Origin: Reticulitermes lucifugus
Taxonomy: Eukaryota; Arthropoda; Insecta; Blattodea; Rhinotermitidae
Length of the DNA: 38,754 nt
Direction of reading: 5' to 3'
Assembly: GCA_026260175.1 (NCBI GenBank)
Contig: JAKCWW010000942.1
Span: forward strand, 47,411 to 86,164
The notes under the pieces were generated by a model that worked only from the letters and a program-made list of their open reading frames with translations, ran no database searches and had not been told where the DNA came from. The translations under genes and the position numbers were made by a program. Of the stretch, positions 1-11,715 are shown piece after piece. Each line of letters opens with the position of its first letter. The first letter of the stretch is position 1.

Positions 1-61
1 CGACCTGTTAGCTTCTCAAGAAGGACTCTGCTCCATGGAGTTAGTTAGTTAGTTAGTTAGT
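1..61 (+). repeat. 3' end of a decayed retroposon with (TTAG)5 tail
   Basis: The window opens inside a repeat. The words GCTTCTCAAGAAGG (11-24) and TCCAT (32-36) are followed by five perfect TTAG units (41-60). The same words occur on the minus strand near 15,940-15,962, where GGCTTCTCAAGAAGGG is followed by ATCTGATCCATTAAGTTAG. Two copies sharing an end, one with a short tandem tail, fit the 3' terminus of a non-LTR retroposon family. The element type is inferred; no reverse-transcriptase sequence is present here. Confidence 0.45.
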
Positions 62-628
62 CGTACAAAGAGGGTGGTTGAAGGAATGTAGGTCTCGACA
101 CTCTAGTGGCAAGGTGTGAGCTCAGAATTTAGCTATATACTTAGCTAGTAAGTTGAGAGTGCCATATTTCTCTTGGTCCTCGCTAACGTAGCAAGCAATT
201 ATGAATGTTAACTGCGAACAGGCTAAGCGTGTACTGCACTTGCATATGAAAGTAGCACAGAGCAGCAGGCATGTACATGGAATAATATAACCTCAAACGT
301 CTCTCGCTGGAAAGGGTCAGAGCTACGCTGAAGTCTTGGGAGTTACAGAGCTGTAAGAGGGATGCATGCAAATGAATTATTATCAGAATATTAGGGGAAA
401 TGGTAAACACGTTTAGGCCTAGTTGGAATTTAATTTAATCGAAATTGTGATATTTGATTTAACTGATTTGTAAATTTGTTTTGTAACTTTCTTGTCGTTA
501 CGAAGAAGTCTATCTTTTCAGAATATCATGCCGAAGAGATAAACACCACCTTCCTTGTAGTAAATAGTTCGTAGTATCAATATTTCCCAGTACATCCGTC
601 ACTATTCCTGGACTAAGGTAAGAAGGTA
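62..628. other. intronic sequence, no gene seen
   Basis: AT-rich DNA upstream of the neuroligin exon at 2003, presumably part of the preceding intron. Short open frames on the minus strand lack any recognisable domain. I see no splice sites with matching coding potential and no RNA gene. Confidence 0.5.
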
Positions 629-838
629 GGGCCGTGCCATGGCTCAGGCTGTTAGTCGCTGGTCTGTCACCGCGGAGGCCCGGGTTCGATCCCGGGTCAG
701 TTCGTGTGGGATTTGTGGTGGGCAAAGTGGCACTGGGACAGGTTTTTCCCCGGGTACTTCGGTTTTCCCCTGTTAATTTCATTCCACCGGTGCTCCATTA
801 CTTCGAAAAACGAAAAAACTTATCATCTTCATCACAGA
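629..838 (+). repeat. tRNA-derived SINE
   Basis: A tRNA-like head is visible. The A-box-like TGGCTCAGGCTG lies at 640-651 and a near-perfect B box GGTTCGATCCC at 683-693, with normal spacing for an internal RNA polymerase III promoter. The head is followed by a non-tRNA body (about 706-806, rich in GGTTTTTCCCC and GGTTTTCCCC words) and a short TCATC-type tail near 818-837. It is not a functional tRNA, because no clean acceptor stem closes around the boxes. The small open frames here on both strands are translations of the SINE. The outer boundaries are approximate and I could not find clear target-site duplications. Confidence 0.8.
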
Positions 839-2002
839 TTTGCATAATAAGCCTGCGGTGCGTCCGTAGCATCTGCTGCGGGGCCCTTCACCATAAAAAA
901 GCTAAGAAGGTTTTATGTTTTGCTTTACATCTTGTAGACTAATAGGTTCGTACCAATACACCAGACCGCCTGATGTCATAAACCACATCACACTATGGAT
1001 CTTCACTGTCGTAAAGACTGTAGATATCATAAAAGGGGCTGATATTTGTGCAACAAGCACAACTTTTCACGTGGTGATAGGTAGACCAGTTTACCAAGAA
1101 TTTGAGAATCCGTATGGTCGCCGTGGTGATACAAATCTGAAAGTATTGTATTTAATCCCTGTGTCCAAAGGCAATGTAAATACATTTTATTGAAATAAAG
1201 TTCCATCTTTTATTAAAAACGGCACCAGACTAAGGCCAGTGGACAGTGTCAATCACCAACCACCATATTGCATCTATTTACTGCATGGTAGGATGCGAGG
1301 CTCGTAAAAGAGAAATACTGGCCGTTTCGGGAGTCGAATCCTGAGCGTCATTTTCATAACTAGTCAGTAAGTATACTGAGTTATATGTCCTGGTTAGATG
1401 CTGATTTTTGGATGTATGTCTACAAATACGCAATAATAAGAAACAGGAGGCTACATTGCCAGCAGAGGGACATATCGCATCTACCCAATTCTTACATTTT
1501 ATGAAACAATTCGCCACTTATCCTGTACGTATAATCCAAAGCATTTTAAGGCACTTGCTCCAAGTAATAGTTTATCTCCAGTTCATAGTAGTTACTGAGC
1601 CAAAAAATTCCCCGGGAATATTGTATCCCCCCGTTGTGTAGTCTGTTTATATTCTTATTAAAATACCTTCTGTATTTTACTCAATTTACCCCTTTATAAT
1701 GCGTTAAAATAAAATAAAAACATTAATTGTCCTCATGCATAAAACAGAGGTTTATATTGGGCCAACCTCAACTAAAACAAAATTTGCCCACATATTATGA
1801 TGTATATATCTTTGTAAAGCGCGTCGACATTCATCACTTTGCCTTTGTAAACACACGTGAAAACACGACTTATCTCCGTTATATGCTGCATATAGAAAAC
1901 TGGAAAAGCAAATATTCCTCACCTACATCGTTAATGCTAACGACTTTGATCTCTGTGTTCTCTACACTGTAACTCTTTCTACTTCTGGGTGCCATATTTC
2001 AG
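839..2002 (+). other. 3' part of a neuroligin intron
   Basis: This is noncoding sequence that ends in a good acceptor. A pyrimidine-rich tract (about 1958-2000, with CTCTTTCTACTTCTG and CATATTTC) precedes the AG at 2001-2002. No further neuroligin exon is seen in this stretch, so the exon encoding the preceding part of the ectodomain lies upstream of the window. The short open frames at 915-1193, 1278-1517, 1408-1641 and 1727-1972 show no recognisable domain and I do not treat them as genes. Confidence 0.6.
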
Positions 2003-2097
2003 GAACCCCAACGCACCACACCGCCAGATGTACCTCACCGGGCATGACATTGAGTGGCCGGAGTATGACGTTTCTAACCAGACCTACCTCAATGTAG
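2003..2097 (+). CDS. Nlg: neuroligin, penultimate visible coding exon
   Basis: This 95-nt exon starts after the acceptor ATTTCAG and ends at the donor G|GTAAGT (GT at 2098). Read in the phase set by its neighbour it encodes NPNAPHRQMYLTGHDIEWPE and then YDVSNQTYLNV, with a single base at each edge (phase 1 on both sides). The pattern NPN..., W-P-x-Y and DQ/NQ-x-YL-x-(I/V)-G is the end of the cholinesterase-like ectodomain of neuroligins, just before the stalk. Neuroligins are postsynaptic adhesion proteins that bind presynaptic neurexins. The Gly codon split over the intron is completed by GA at 3246, which joins the two exons in frame. The catalytically dead esterase core must lie upstream of the window. 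Confidence 0.85.
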
Positions 2098-3245
2098 GTA
2101 AGTAATGAGCTACAGTTAAATCCCCGAAACTGTAGTTGCAGCCTTTATTGGAACAATGTCCAATACTATAGGAATGTATTGGGGTCAGTGTTAGGCTACG
2201 GCTGTAACCAGGCAGAGTGTGTGTCAGCCTAAGCATGTAACGATCCACACATCTGTCATTATAAGAGTACGACTGATCAGTGGCCGATGTGCGATATCTC
2301 TAAATAGGCAGACATCAGTCTGGGTAAGAACAATTGACACTGATGTTTTTATAATTTATCTTTCGTCATTTATTTGAATCTGTCGAATATCATCGGTGTT
2401 TTGTAGCCGGAGTATGACGATGATAATCCTTCTAAGAAAGTAATGATATTACTGTGTATATTCAGTCATTATCTGACGTTTTATGGTACTATAGATGACA
2501 GTGCTTCTTGGGTACGTAGCGATATTCATTATAAAAAGAACTATCAAATTTCATTATACGAAATGTATTTTCTGCAAATATGTCTTCTCTGCCTATTCTT
2601 TGAATAATATTTTCCATATATAAATTAAGAATTTTTCTCTATAAATTTAAAAGTTATTGCTTCAGTAGTAGTAGTAGTAGTAGTAGTGTCAGACGTAGTA
2701 GCAGTAACGATTATGGTGGTAGCGGTGGTGGTGTTTGTAGTATTTGGCTACTCCGTGACTGTAGTGATCATAAAGTAGCAGTGAAGTATAAAAATCGCCA
2801 CTTATTGAACAAGAAATTAATTAATTTTTGTCTTTGAAAGTTTTCGTATAAATAAGATAATTGTACATTCAGTTCCAAATAAACTTCATTATGCAGTGGG
2901 ACTCTTGCCAGGAAACTCAAATACGACTTAAAGTGTTTGCTTTACACGTGCTGCAGATTAATGTTGGTCTCTGCCGAATTTATTTATTATCCATTTACAC
3001 TGGGAGATTTTTTTGCTAATTAAGTTAATTAATCCATTACTATATGAGATGTGAGGTTGAAGTTATAGACTGCATTTAAATGTCATAACTTTGTATTACT
3101 TGTGTAGAAGGGTCCAGTGTTTTTGTTCATGACCATACACAGCATTCCAATATGACAGAAATGGTTTGAAGTACGTGCTGGCACCAAGAATCAGTAAAAT
3201 GTACAGTTCCGTATCAGTGGATTAATTTCTGTTACTTTTTGCTAG
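2098..3245 (+). other. neuroligin intron, phase 1, with (AGT)8 microsatellite
   Basis: The intron is 1,148 bp long. The donor is GTAAGT (2098-2103) and the acceptor is a T-rich tract (about 3222-3241) ending CTAG at 3242-3245. It is AT-rich and contains eight perfect AGT units at 2664-2687, followed by imperfect GTAGCGGTGGTGG-like sequence to about 2735. No ORF or RNA gene is seen. Confidence 0.75.
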
Positions 3246-5926
3246 GAATTCCACCGAAAATTGGCCATCACTATCGACAGAATATGATGGACTTTTGGAA
3301 CAATCATATACCTGATATATTTAAAAATCTACCGCCAAATGAGTCTGCCAATCCTGCTGAAAGGCCTGAAATTCTACCGCCTGATGAACCACTTCCGAAA
3401 GAACCTCAGTATTACAGTCCTCTGGGAGAAAAGGAAAATAAGTGGTCTAGATTTCCTCCTCTTCAAGGTACACATGCGCCAGCTATATATGGAACTGTTG
3501 TCAACAGCGGAGGCGAGAAATCAAGAGCTACATCTACAGTACTTCTAGGTGTTGACAGGGAGTTTGGTTCACGGTTTCCCGACAAGAACACTCCTGGGGC
3601 TGTAGAAGAGCCACAGGAAGTAGAGACTGGAAGCTCATCTTCTTTGGCCATGAGTATAGTGATCGTGATTGGGGTGTGTTTGCTTCTAGTAAATTTGTGT
3701 GCATTCGCTGGTCTCTATTACCAACGTGACAGACTTAAAGTTCAAGAGAGATTGATGAAAAGGCGCTATGAAGATGTAGAACCAAGAAAGGACGAGGAAC
3801 TTTATACGAGTCGAAGAAAATATGAAGAGAATGACGGCGAAAACAAGACAGCCATAAAAATGAACGAGATGAAAGCTACTACTAAAAACAAGAAAAATCA
3901 GCAGAGCGGAGAAGAGACGTACGAAGCTGTGAGAAGTAGAGGCAAGACGCTTGATGGTCGAGAAGGTGCAGTGGAAGAAGTAGATGGCGGGGAAATGAGC
4001 TTTAAAAGATGGCGTCTGTCGCGGCAATGCAGCGCTAGTACGATGGATCCCCATACGAAAGTAAGGGAATGGATTGCACACGAAATAGTACAAAGGTGTT
4101 CTCCGAGATTTTTAAGACGCACAAAAGTTCAACTTCAGCAACAAACAAACCGCCCAGGGCTGCAGAAAGATAGCAGTCTTGATACATCTATAGACCAACT
4201 ATCATCAGCAGTTATGACAACAGAAAATCGCGAACCAAACACAAGCTCACCAGCCTTGTCGAAACCCACTACGACAACAACACTGCAAAGGGCAAGGGTA
4301 AAAAAAGTGTCCGTAGCTGTCGACGCCACACCAGCCGCGCGAGGTCCAAGCGTTTTGAAACAAATACCAATAGAACAGATGAGCAAATCCATGGAAGAGC
4401 TTGGTGGAGACAAGTGTATCTCGATACATGCAGATAAAATTAAGCCTACGCTTAAGAGGTCAGAAACTTGTAGAGAGAGTTTAGTTAGTTCATCCCTATC
4501 GGCAGTTCCTTCACACTCGCCGCAAAGAGATACAGTACTCAGGAGGAGTACTACGAGTATCAACTTTCAGGTCTGTCAACCAATTCTAAAAAAGCAGAAT
4601 AATGCTCTCAACATTGTCCATCAACATTCAAAATCAGATCCTGTGCCCCATACAACTAGTTTCATGCCACAAGGCACACCTCAAACAAGTCAGTCACAAG
4701 CTCTTATTCCTCATATTTATGACATAAAAGTAGATACAAAAGGAGGACCTTCTTCACTGATCTACACAGAAGGGTTGCCAGTCAAACAAATGAAAACTTT
4801 CCCGACGTCTGGCACTCACGTAAAGTTTAAACCTAATGCGCCCAAGAAAGACGTTGGAATCACAGCGTCACCTGATACAAACCGCCTGAAGGATATCAAT
4901 GTGACGTCTAGAGACAGCAGTCTTAATGTTGATGGAAAAATATCAACTGCAGATCCGCTCAAGAATATTCAAAGAAGAAATTTTCCCAAAGTATTACCAG
5001 ATTTGCCTCCTGGACCAGCTGTTTGGTTACAACATCAGAACCAAATAAACAGTGCTGATCGGGACTTGACACCTGTTCAGGCAGTCGCTGCAAAACGGCA
5101 TTCTCTGCCACCTTCATCGCACCTGCTTGTCGGCATCCTACAACAGAATAACGACGTTGTATCATATTCTCAGCCAAGAACTCCAACAGGAACTAACCAA
5201 AAAGACATTCATACACAAACTCAAGTTGGTAAACTACCACCACCTCCTCCACCAAGAATATCCTCTACACTGGGAAGGAAGCCAAATAATACAACACCGA
5301 TAACACCTTTAGAGACTACACAGGAATATTCGAAATTAAAATCTGCAGAGTTAGCATCCTCCCCAACCTACCACCAAAGACCAGAACCAAGAGTTATTAT
5401 TAAGCCTACTAGTGTTGCCCCTGTAACACGCAATCCCTCAGTAACACATCAGAGTAAAGCTAAGCAGCAGATAACAAGGGTTATTCCTAACACGGGGGAA
5501 GATTATCCGCTAACATCCACTGCTCTTCACCAAACTGGGATCAGCTCACCTGCTCCGTCACTAAGTAGACAGACCTCTTCAAGGAATGAGCAAGAACCAC
5601 GGACACAAAATGCACCAACCTCACCAACACAGCCTCAGGTGCACAAAGCCCCAGAACTAATTCCGAAGCAAGATATTTCTGCAGGTACTTTACCACATAA
5701 AACACCCGAAAAGAAATCGATAGACACTACATGCACCCTTCTGTCAGCCGAAGATACGAGCTCCAATACTGGTACAGTCAAACGTGTTAAGATAAGTAAT
5801 CAAACAAGTGCGTACAATCCTCAAGTAGCAACTCAACCTGCGAGTAAAATGTCTAGTGTACCTAAAGGTTGGTACGCACAGTACAACCAGTCGTTCCTCT
5901 CAAAGACTAAGGATAGTGATAATTAG
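3246..5926 (+). CDS. Nlg: neuroligin, terminal coding exon (stalk, transmembrane segment, long cytoplasmic tail)
   Basis: A single open exon runs to the stop TAG at 5924-5926; no start codon is expected because it is internal. It begins IPPKIGHHYRQ...FWNNHIPDI, matching the conserved neuroligin block (G-x-x-P-K-x-x-x-HYR followed by a W-containing helix). A Pro/Glu-rich stalk follows. One hydrophobic segment at 3644-3721 (LAMSIVIVIGVC...LCAFAGLYY, about 26 residues) is followed by basic residues (QRDRLK), giving type I topology with the C terminus in the cytoplasm. The tail is about 734 residues, far longer than the roughly 100-130 of vertebrate neuroligins. It is rich in Ser, Thr, Pro and Gln and carries a six-proline run preceded by Leu (5234-5254), a possible SH3, EVH1 or profilin ligand. 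The last residues are KTKDSDN, which is not a canonical PDZ ligand. Neuroligin identity is confident; the paralog is not assignable. Confidence 0.88.
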
Positions 5927-6142
5927 GCCAATTTTATCAGAATTCTCATATCCCTTATTGTTCTGAACGTGAACAAAATGAGAACTGTGAGAGATGGAGC
6001 GACGGTAGCAGTGGTATTTGAGACCAGTTTAAAGAACATGAATTGTTCTTGTATGAGACTGCCAGTCCAAGATAGTGTTTGCAGTTTGAGGGAGTAATAG
6101 TGTAAGGACTTTCACATTACATTCACCGTGCATTCTGTCTTA
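5927..6142 (+). other. neuroligin 3' untranslated region, first part
   Basis: This sequence directly follows the stop codon. No further splice acceptor with coding sequence is visible, so it is probably 3' UTR. It includes the first copy of a 14-bp direct repeat (ATAGTGTAAGGACT, 6097-6110) that brackets the foldback element downstream. Confidence 0.55.
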
Positions 6143-6480
6143 TATAATAGCTTTTATTTTAACCAACATATGCACTACACCTTTTGTCGTCATATATACC
6201 CCTACATATGTTTCGACTACTTATTAGTCATCATCAGGGGGATCAAAGTATATAAACACAGACTACACATCCACTATGATAGTTGGTTCACATTTAATGT
6301 TAAAATAATTCATCTTATTTTAACATTGAATGTGAACCAACTATCATAGTGGATGTGTAGTCTGTGTGTATATACTTTGATTCCCCTGATGATGACTAAT
6401 AAATAGTCGAAACATATGTAGGGGTATATATGACGACAAAAGGTGTAGTGCATATGTTGGTTAAAATAAAAGCTATTATA
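6143..6480. repeat. foldback element: near-perfect inverted repeat, 166-bp arms
   Basis: Positions 6143-6308 pair with 6315-6480 around a 6-nt loop (TTCATC, 6309-6314). By hand alignment only four of 166 arm positions mismatch. The copies of ATAGTGTAAGGACT at 6097-6110 and 6478-6491 look like a 14-bp target-site duplication, so the inserted piece may be about 6111-6477: 32 bp of extra sequence plus the palindrome. No protein is encoded. Each arm contains CTGATGA, a small hairpin and GAAAC. A non-autonomous foldback transposon or an inverted retroposition product would both fit. If the neuroligin transcript reads through, it would form a very stable hairpin. Confidence 0.85.
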
Positions 6481-6530
6481 GTGTAAGGACTATTTGTGTC
6501 CAAAATACATCAAAATATACGTCAGTATAC

Positions 6531-6536
6531 ATTAAA
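6531..6536 (+). promoter_or_regulatory. candidate poly(A) signal ATTAAA
   Basis: This is the first plausible variant signal outside the foldback element, about 600 nt after the stop codon. It is followed by TG-containing sequence. Poly(A) motifs are frequent by chance in AT-rich DNA, so this is only a candidate. Confidence 0.25.
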
Positions 6537-6995
6537 GTGCTGAGGGTCCGTATTTACTAAATATACGTAGAGGCTTAGGCCCAAGGAGGCATTGGTATTT
6601 TCATTTAATCGTCTAGTGATCTATAAGCATTCATTTTGCAGCGTACACGTACTGAATACATATATGAGGGTGATCGTGTTTTCCACCGGTTCCCGTTTTA
6701 TTATTGTAAGGCTACTGTGTAGATTTTAGTGAGATAACACGTACACGCTGCTCTGTATTGGGCAGTTCTAGTTGGACATTTACGTCATGTGTAACGTATA
6801 CCGTTCAATCACAGTTAATACTAGTTACGAAATTTTTATCGGTGCTCGTATTACTCTTAAATAATCAGATAAGTGTAGCAGAGGTTTATTCTTTACAGCA
6901 CAGAAATTCTGTAACTGATAACTTTGCAAATGCTAGAAATATTTTATCACCAACACATGTCTAAAACACAAAAATTTAGAAAGTCCTTGGAGAAA

Positions 6996-7001
6996 AATAA
7001 A
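6996..7001 (+). promoter_or_regulatory. candidate poly(A) signal AATAAA
   Basis: A canonical hexamer about 1.07 kb after the neuroligin stop. Another AATAAA lies at 10,686-10,691, so a much longer 3' UTR cannot be excluded. Transcript ends would decide. Confidence 0.3.
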
Positions 7002-7655
7002 TATTGTAAACATGAGAAACGTGAAGCTAAATATAGTTAGAATAATAACTTAACAGTCACATATAATCGATTTTAACGTAACGGATAGTAAATCATTTAT
7101 TTTCCCTCTTAATGGTAGCGATATTATATAATATTTTGCTTAAAATATCAGCATGTAATTTTTGGTTAAATTGTCTATCATTAACCTTTATTCTACAAGC
7201 ATTTAAATCGTAATGTGAGAAAACAAGGAACATCAGAATAAAGCTAATCTGTCTGGAAAATTTACTTTCTGTAAAATATAGGTACTAATTTGAAAGTTCA
7301 TCACATATTTCTGTATCCGAATGACCGGCAAACTAAAATATTTACAAGGCCGTGTGCCGTTTCTTGAACTTTGAAACTGTGGTAACGTGCACAACACAAT
7401 AATTAGTTTCTCATAAATGAAGTACTTTCTTTTTTTATTATAGATGCAGTATAAACATATATGCACAAACATTTATTTTTCGACATTTTGTAATTGTGGG
7501 ACCATTCGCTATTCCGGAAGTGAGTATGCTAATAGTAGACGATTTATGAATGTTACTAATACCATCTTCTGGGATGTGACGCACTGTAATTTTGCATATG
7601 ATAACATTTCAGATTAATCTTCTGCCCACTTGCCATCCCTTTTCAGGGCAATTTT
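7002..7655. other. AT-rich sequence, no gene seen
   Basis: Strongly AT-rich DNA with only short chance open frames, such as one on the minus strand at 7233-7472 without a recognisable domain. It may be 3' UTR or intergenic. Confidence 0.5.
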
Positions 7656-7780
7656 TGCCTTAAAGTTTCGGGCAGCACCTTCCTCCGAAAGATGACATTT
7701 GCCAGTCAAACGCACACAGCGTTACATACCAGAAGACAGTAATTTTCACACTCACCGCCGTGAGGACCTCAAAGTTAACA
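7656..7780 (-). repeat. decayed repeat-derived coding fragment
   Basis: The minus strand encodes NFEVLTAVSVKITVFWYVTL followed by CAFDW...FGGRCC. I recognise FEVLTAV-x-x-K-(I/V)-x-VFW-x-VT-x-C with a following FGG-x-CC as a peptide that recurs in repeat-derived predicted proteins of large insect genomes. This is from memory and is not verified. The fragment is short and isolated and I regard it as a remnant, not a gene. Confidence 0.45.
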
Positions 7781-7899
7781 GTACACGAACTGTTAATATC
7801 ATTTACCGTGAGCTTTTCCGTCACCAGCAGTTCACCGAAAAATACAGTATTCAATCATCGTCAAATTTTTATTTGTTTGCCGTTTCGTCTTCTATGTAA

Positions 7900-10800
7900 A
7901 TGTAAATAATTTATTACCAGACTAATGTACCTGCGTATATTACATTCATAGACTTTATGTGTTCAGTTTTGTTTAAATTTTTCTAGATAACATCTATTAC
8001 ATATTATCACTCAAAATTTGCCAGTTGCTGGTAACGAAAAAGGCATTTTAGGAAATGTATACATTTACTATATATAGTTAATATAAAGTAAAATTATTTT
8101 ATTGTTGTAGAAAATAATATATCAGTCTGTTACATAGAGACAACTAAACATAAGACTTTTGTATTAGAAAAGGCAACAAAATATGCTATAATGAGTGTAT
8201 AACTTATATAGAGATTTGCTTTACCCCAAGAAATACACGTACCTGCAGTAAGTTGAAGTCGAACATAATAGTATTATTTTTACTTCTATCCTGAAAACAC
8301 GTCAAAATTTCCAATTAATAAATTTTTAATGCTGTAACGGTTTTGGGATATATTCATTAACTTCCATGTCGATTTATATATATTCTAGCGACCACTTATT
8401 TGTAAACTGTCTGTATTAAATTGTTATTAAAAAAGCCTCTTTCATATGTAATATTTTTACACATTTTCTGTCTAATTGCTGAAACAGTAATTTATATTAA
8501 TTGGACGATAGTCATTGGTTGTCGGTAACTTCATATCCAAGGATGCGAATAGCTGAAGTTGAGCTCTCATTGAACAAAAAAAATTATTGACAGGGAGGAG
8601 ATAGATTTTATCTTAATTTTTCGTTAATTATGAAACAATGTTGAGCGTAAAATCTCACAAGATGGTTACTGCAAGATAGTGATTCGGTACAACATTGTCT
8701 GCCGGAAGATCGACGATCACATGACAGGTTTTAATTATAATAAAGTGAGTTTAGAGCAACCAGAGTTTCTTACATTGTTTACAAAACATAAATTAACTTA
8801 TAATAAGTTTGAAAAAGAATCGGGTAATTAAATGTTTTCTATTACGTAAATGTAAATTATTATTGTAAATATTTACGTGTAATGTAAATGGAATTAGTAT
8901 AATAGATGTGCTGAGCTAGTTGATTATATTGACCTAAGTTTTAATCATGGTAGCACTAATTACAGCGTATAAATACCACAAACATAAGTATCAACCTAAC
9001 CATTTTCTGTAACAATTGTCGCAACCATAGGATTTAGAATCACTGTTTCTTCTATCTTGGATTTTTAACATACAAAATCCCGGCCCACAGTAACTAATGC
9101 TACAAGGATCATTGTATTGAACCCACCCTCTAGACAGACATTAATTTTCAGCTCACTAACACAGTTATAAATGAAGATGGTGACTTTATTTAGGTTTTAT
9201 AGCTGGCGTCATGGTATGTATCACTAGTAGCTAAATGCTGTTAAGAAACAATATAATTTTAAGAGGGAATAAGAATCATGTATTTTATAATATTAATAAT
9301 CAATTAAATTTAAACAAAGTGGTAAAATAGATGCAACTGATCACGTAGAGATAGTGCCGCCAGTGCTGCTCTACATATCAAATTCCGAGTTAAATAAAAA
9401 TATTGCGTAAATGAGATGATAATGATTTTATTATGTGAAATGTCGGGGTTAAATTTTCATAATAACTGTACCATTTGCAGAATTTCACTAAATAGTTCTA
9501 TAATAAAATTAAAATGCGTGACGGAAGTGGAAATAATATTTAAAACTGTTTACACATATGGGTGTTTTTGATATTTAAATTTGTTCTATGTGCGTAATGA
9601 CAAAGGAATTGTTTGAATACTGCTGAATTTTGGTATAAAGCGAATAATGTGTCACGTGTATTTCTTATTTATTAACACATAAGATAACCCTATTTTTGAG
9701 AACTCTCTTGTAATGGTCACGTTACAGTAATGTACTTTATGGAAGTACAGATTTGGAATGAGTACTTGAATAGTACTTATTTTTGTTTCAGGTAGGTAAC
9801 AGACAGTAATTTAAAATGTACATTATTTTAACGGTCTTTTATACCATATAACCCGACGTTTGTGTTGCATGTGTTCTCCCAAAACAGTATTTATTTGTAC
9901 GTGCATTTTGTTTAATGGTATGTAGAAGGATTTTTCATTCAAACTCCTATATTGTGTGGATTACGCCAATTTCACTTAACTATGTTTTAAAAATTTGCAG
10001 ATAATGCAACAAAAAGTAAATTAAATTAACATATGGAAACAGAATTACAAGCGAACACATTTTAATAAGTTTCAATTTTCAGCTTGACGGGTAGAGATTT
10101 TCATTTAAAGTCACCTTTTCACCATTTTAAAAAGTGTATTATTTTTAAACTTTGAATTCTTGATATTTTCCTCGCTTTAACGCTACCTATATACACTTTA
10201 TGCAACACTACTGCACTTGGGAGAAAGATTAGCTTACTTATTCTTGTGAAATAGCTTGGGATGTACCAGACGTGGCACAATTCGTAATAACTTATCAAGA
10301 AAAATTTTAGTAAAATCTCCAAGCAAGGAGTCTTTTACAGTACATGGTGAGCACAAAGTATAAAGGCGAAAGGTAAGGTGTCGATCAGCGGGTGAGTACT
10401 AAGTAGTTGTACATTGGTGATCAGCAGTGCCTTCTCTATGGATCGTAAAGCAGTCAACAGTTTATCCCAAAACGCCTCGCATGACTGATTCTACCAACAG
10501 AGTTGTATATAAACAATACCTAACCCAAATTTTGTAAGAGGAAGTAATTAAGATTCGTCACAAGTAACATCCCTTTTCATTTTATTGTGTTTGTCAGTGT
10601 AAGGTCAGAGATGTGTCAGATGGAACATATTTAACAACTTTCTTATGTACCTTTTTAAGTGATTCTGTCTGATATATCTGTGTACAATAAATATGTAAGT
10701 ACCTCTTCGCACAGTCATGTGTAGTGCGAGGAGTACTGGCGTAGTAATATTTCTGTTGGTAATGTTTTTATTAGTATAGAAATGTAAGTATAAAATTTTG

Positions 10801-10980
10801 TTATGTAAGAGATTTTATATCATATTGTGCATTATAATACAAAAGCTGTTAAAGTCATGACGCTATAAACGTGCAACAGCAAATATGTGTTCCACGTTGC
10901 AATATGTATGTCACTACTTGTACTGCACTTATATTTCGCTTCCTAGATTTTCAAACCTTTATTTAAAAGTATTTAATTTG
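7900..10980. other. AT-rich sequence, no gene seen
   Basis: About 3 kb of AT-rich DNA without an open frame longer than about 70 codons, without a tandem array and without an inverted repeat that I could find. The AATAAA at 10,686-10,691 is the only annotated site. It may be intergenic or a very long 3' UTR of the neuroligin gene. Confidence 0.45.
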
Positions 10981-11029
10981 CCTACCTCATCGCTCCTACA
11001 TTTCCATTGTTCTAATCCTTCGCACTGGC

Positions 11030-11580
11030 GAAGTTATGCCATCTAATCGTCAACAGTGTGAACATGTGAGTGTGTTGAGTACCTGGAAGCTGCGTATCAA
11101 CATTGGTCGCTGTTCAACTGCACAAATCAGATTGCGCAACGAAAAGGACGCATACATATACTCGTCGCATTGTGTACAGCCGATTACAGATCTTCGGTTG
11201 GGTCGAAGTCCGAATATTCTTCGTAAAACATCGCCAAAATAGAACACACGATCAACACACAGTAGTCAACAAGAACGCTCAAGATTTTCGTCCCATTCTT
11301 TAACGCTGAATTTCGGCTGCTCCAACAGCAGTCGAAAGACAGTAAAGGGAGCTTTTTTTCTGGTTTCGTATAATATTTGAGCAGCTGTATATATCTGCAA
11401 GTAGATGTGGTGGTACTATTCAGTCTGATCATAAACAAGCAGGATAGGAGACTAATGGCTGGCTTCAACTGGATCTGTTCAGAACCAAATGGCGGTCGTG
11501 AATATCCTAACCAACTTTTGTGTTCCACTAACACTCAATACCTTCATCAGCCTACCATTCGGAGGCTAATAAGCTTCTGA
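11030..11580. other. mixed-composition block with overlapping open frames on both strands, possibly an old repeat
   Basis: The composition is less AT-rich than the flanks. Open frames of 65-116 codons overlap on both strands; the longest is on the minus strand at 11,184-11,534. I recognise no domain in any of them, and no splice signals pair with them. An old repeat copy is more likely than a gene. Confidence 0.25.
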
Positions 11581-11715
11581 AGCAAGACCCACTTCTGTTG
11601 TTTTATATGCGTACAAGCTGCGTGGATATACTTTACCAAGTAATAGTATTATTACGGATAAATTGGCCAGAACGTTGATATAAGCAGTCGTAACCTATTT
11701 TAAGATTGCATAGAC

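Noticed and set aside
634..942. Open frame overlapping tRNA-like sequence as a gene, or the tRNA-like part as a functional tRNA
   Set aside because: The A and B boxes belong to a SINE with a retroposon body and tail. No complete cloverleaf with a closed acceptor stem can be drawn.
3686..4563. Minus-strand open frames inside the neuroligin exon
   Set aside because: They are antisense shadows of a well-supported coding exon, with no independent motif.
6386..6434. Active hammerhead ribozyme
   Set aside because: The CTGATGA and GAAA boxes and two hairpins are present, but the base after the second stem is A where U is needed, and no stem I pairs the two ends. Kept only as a motif observation.
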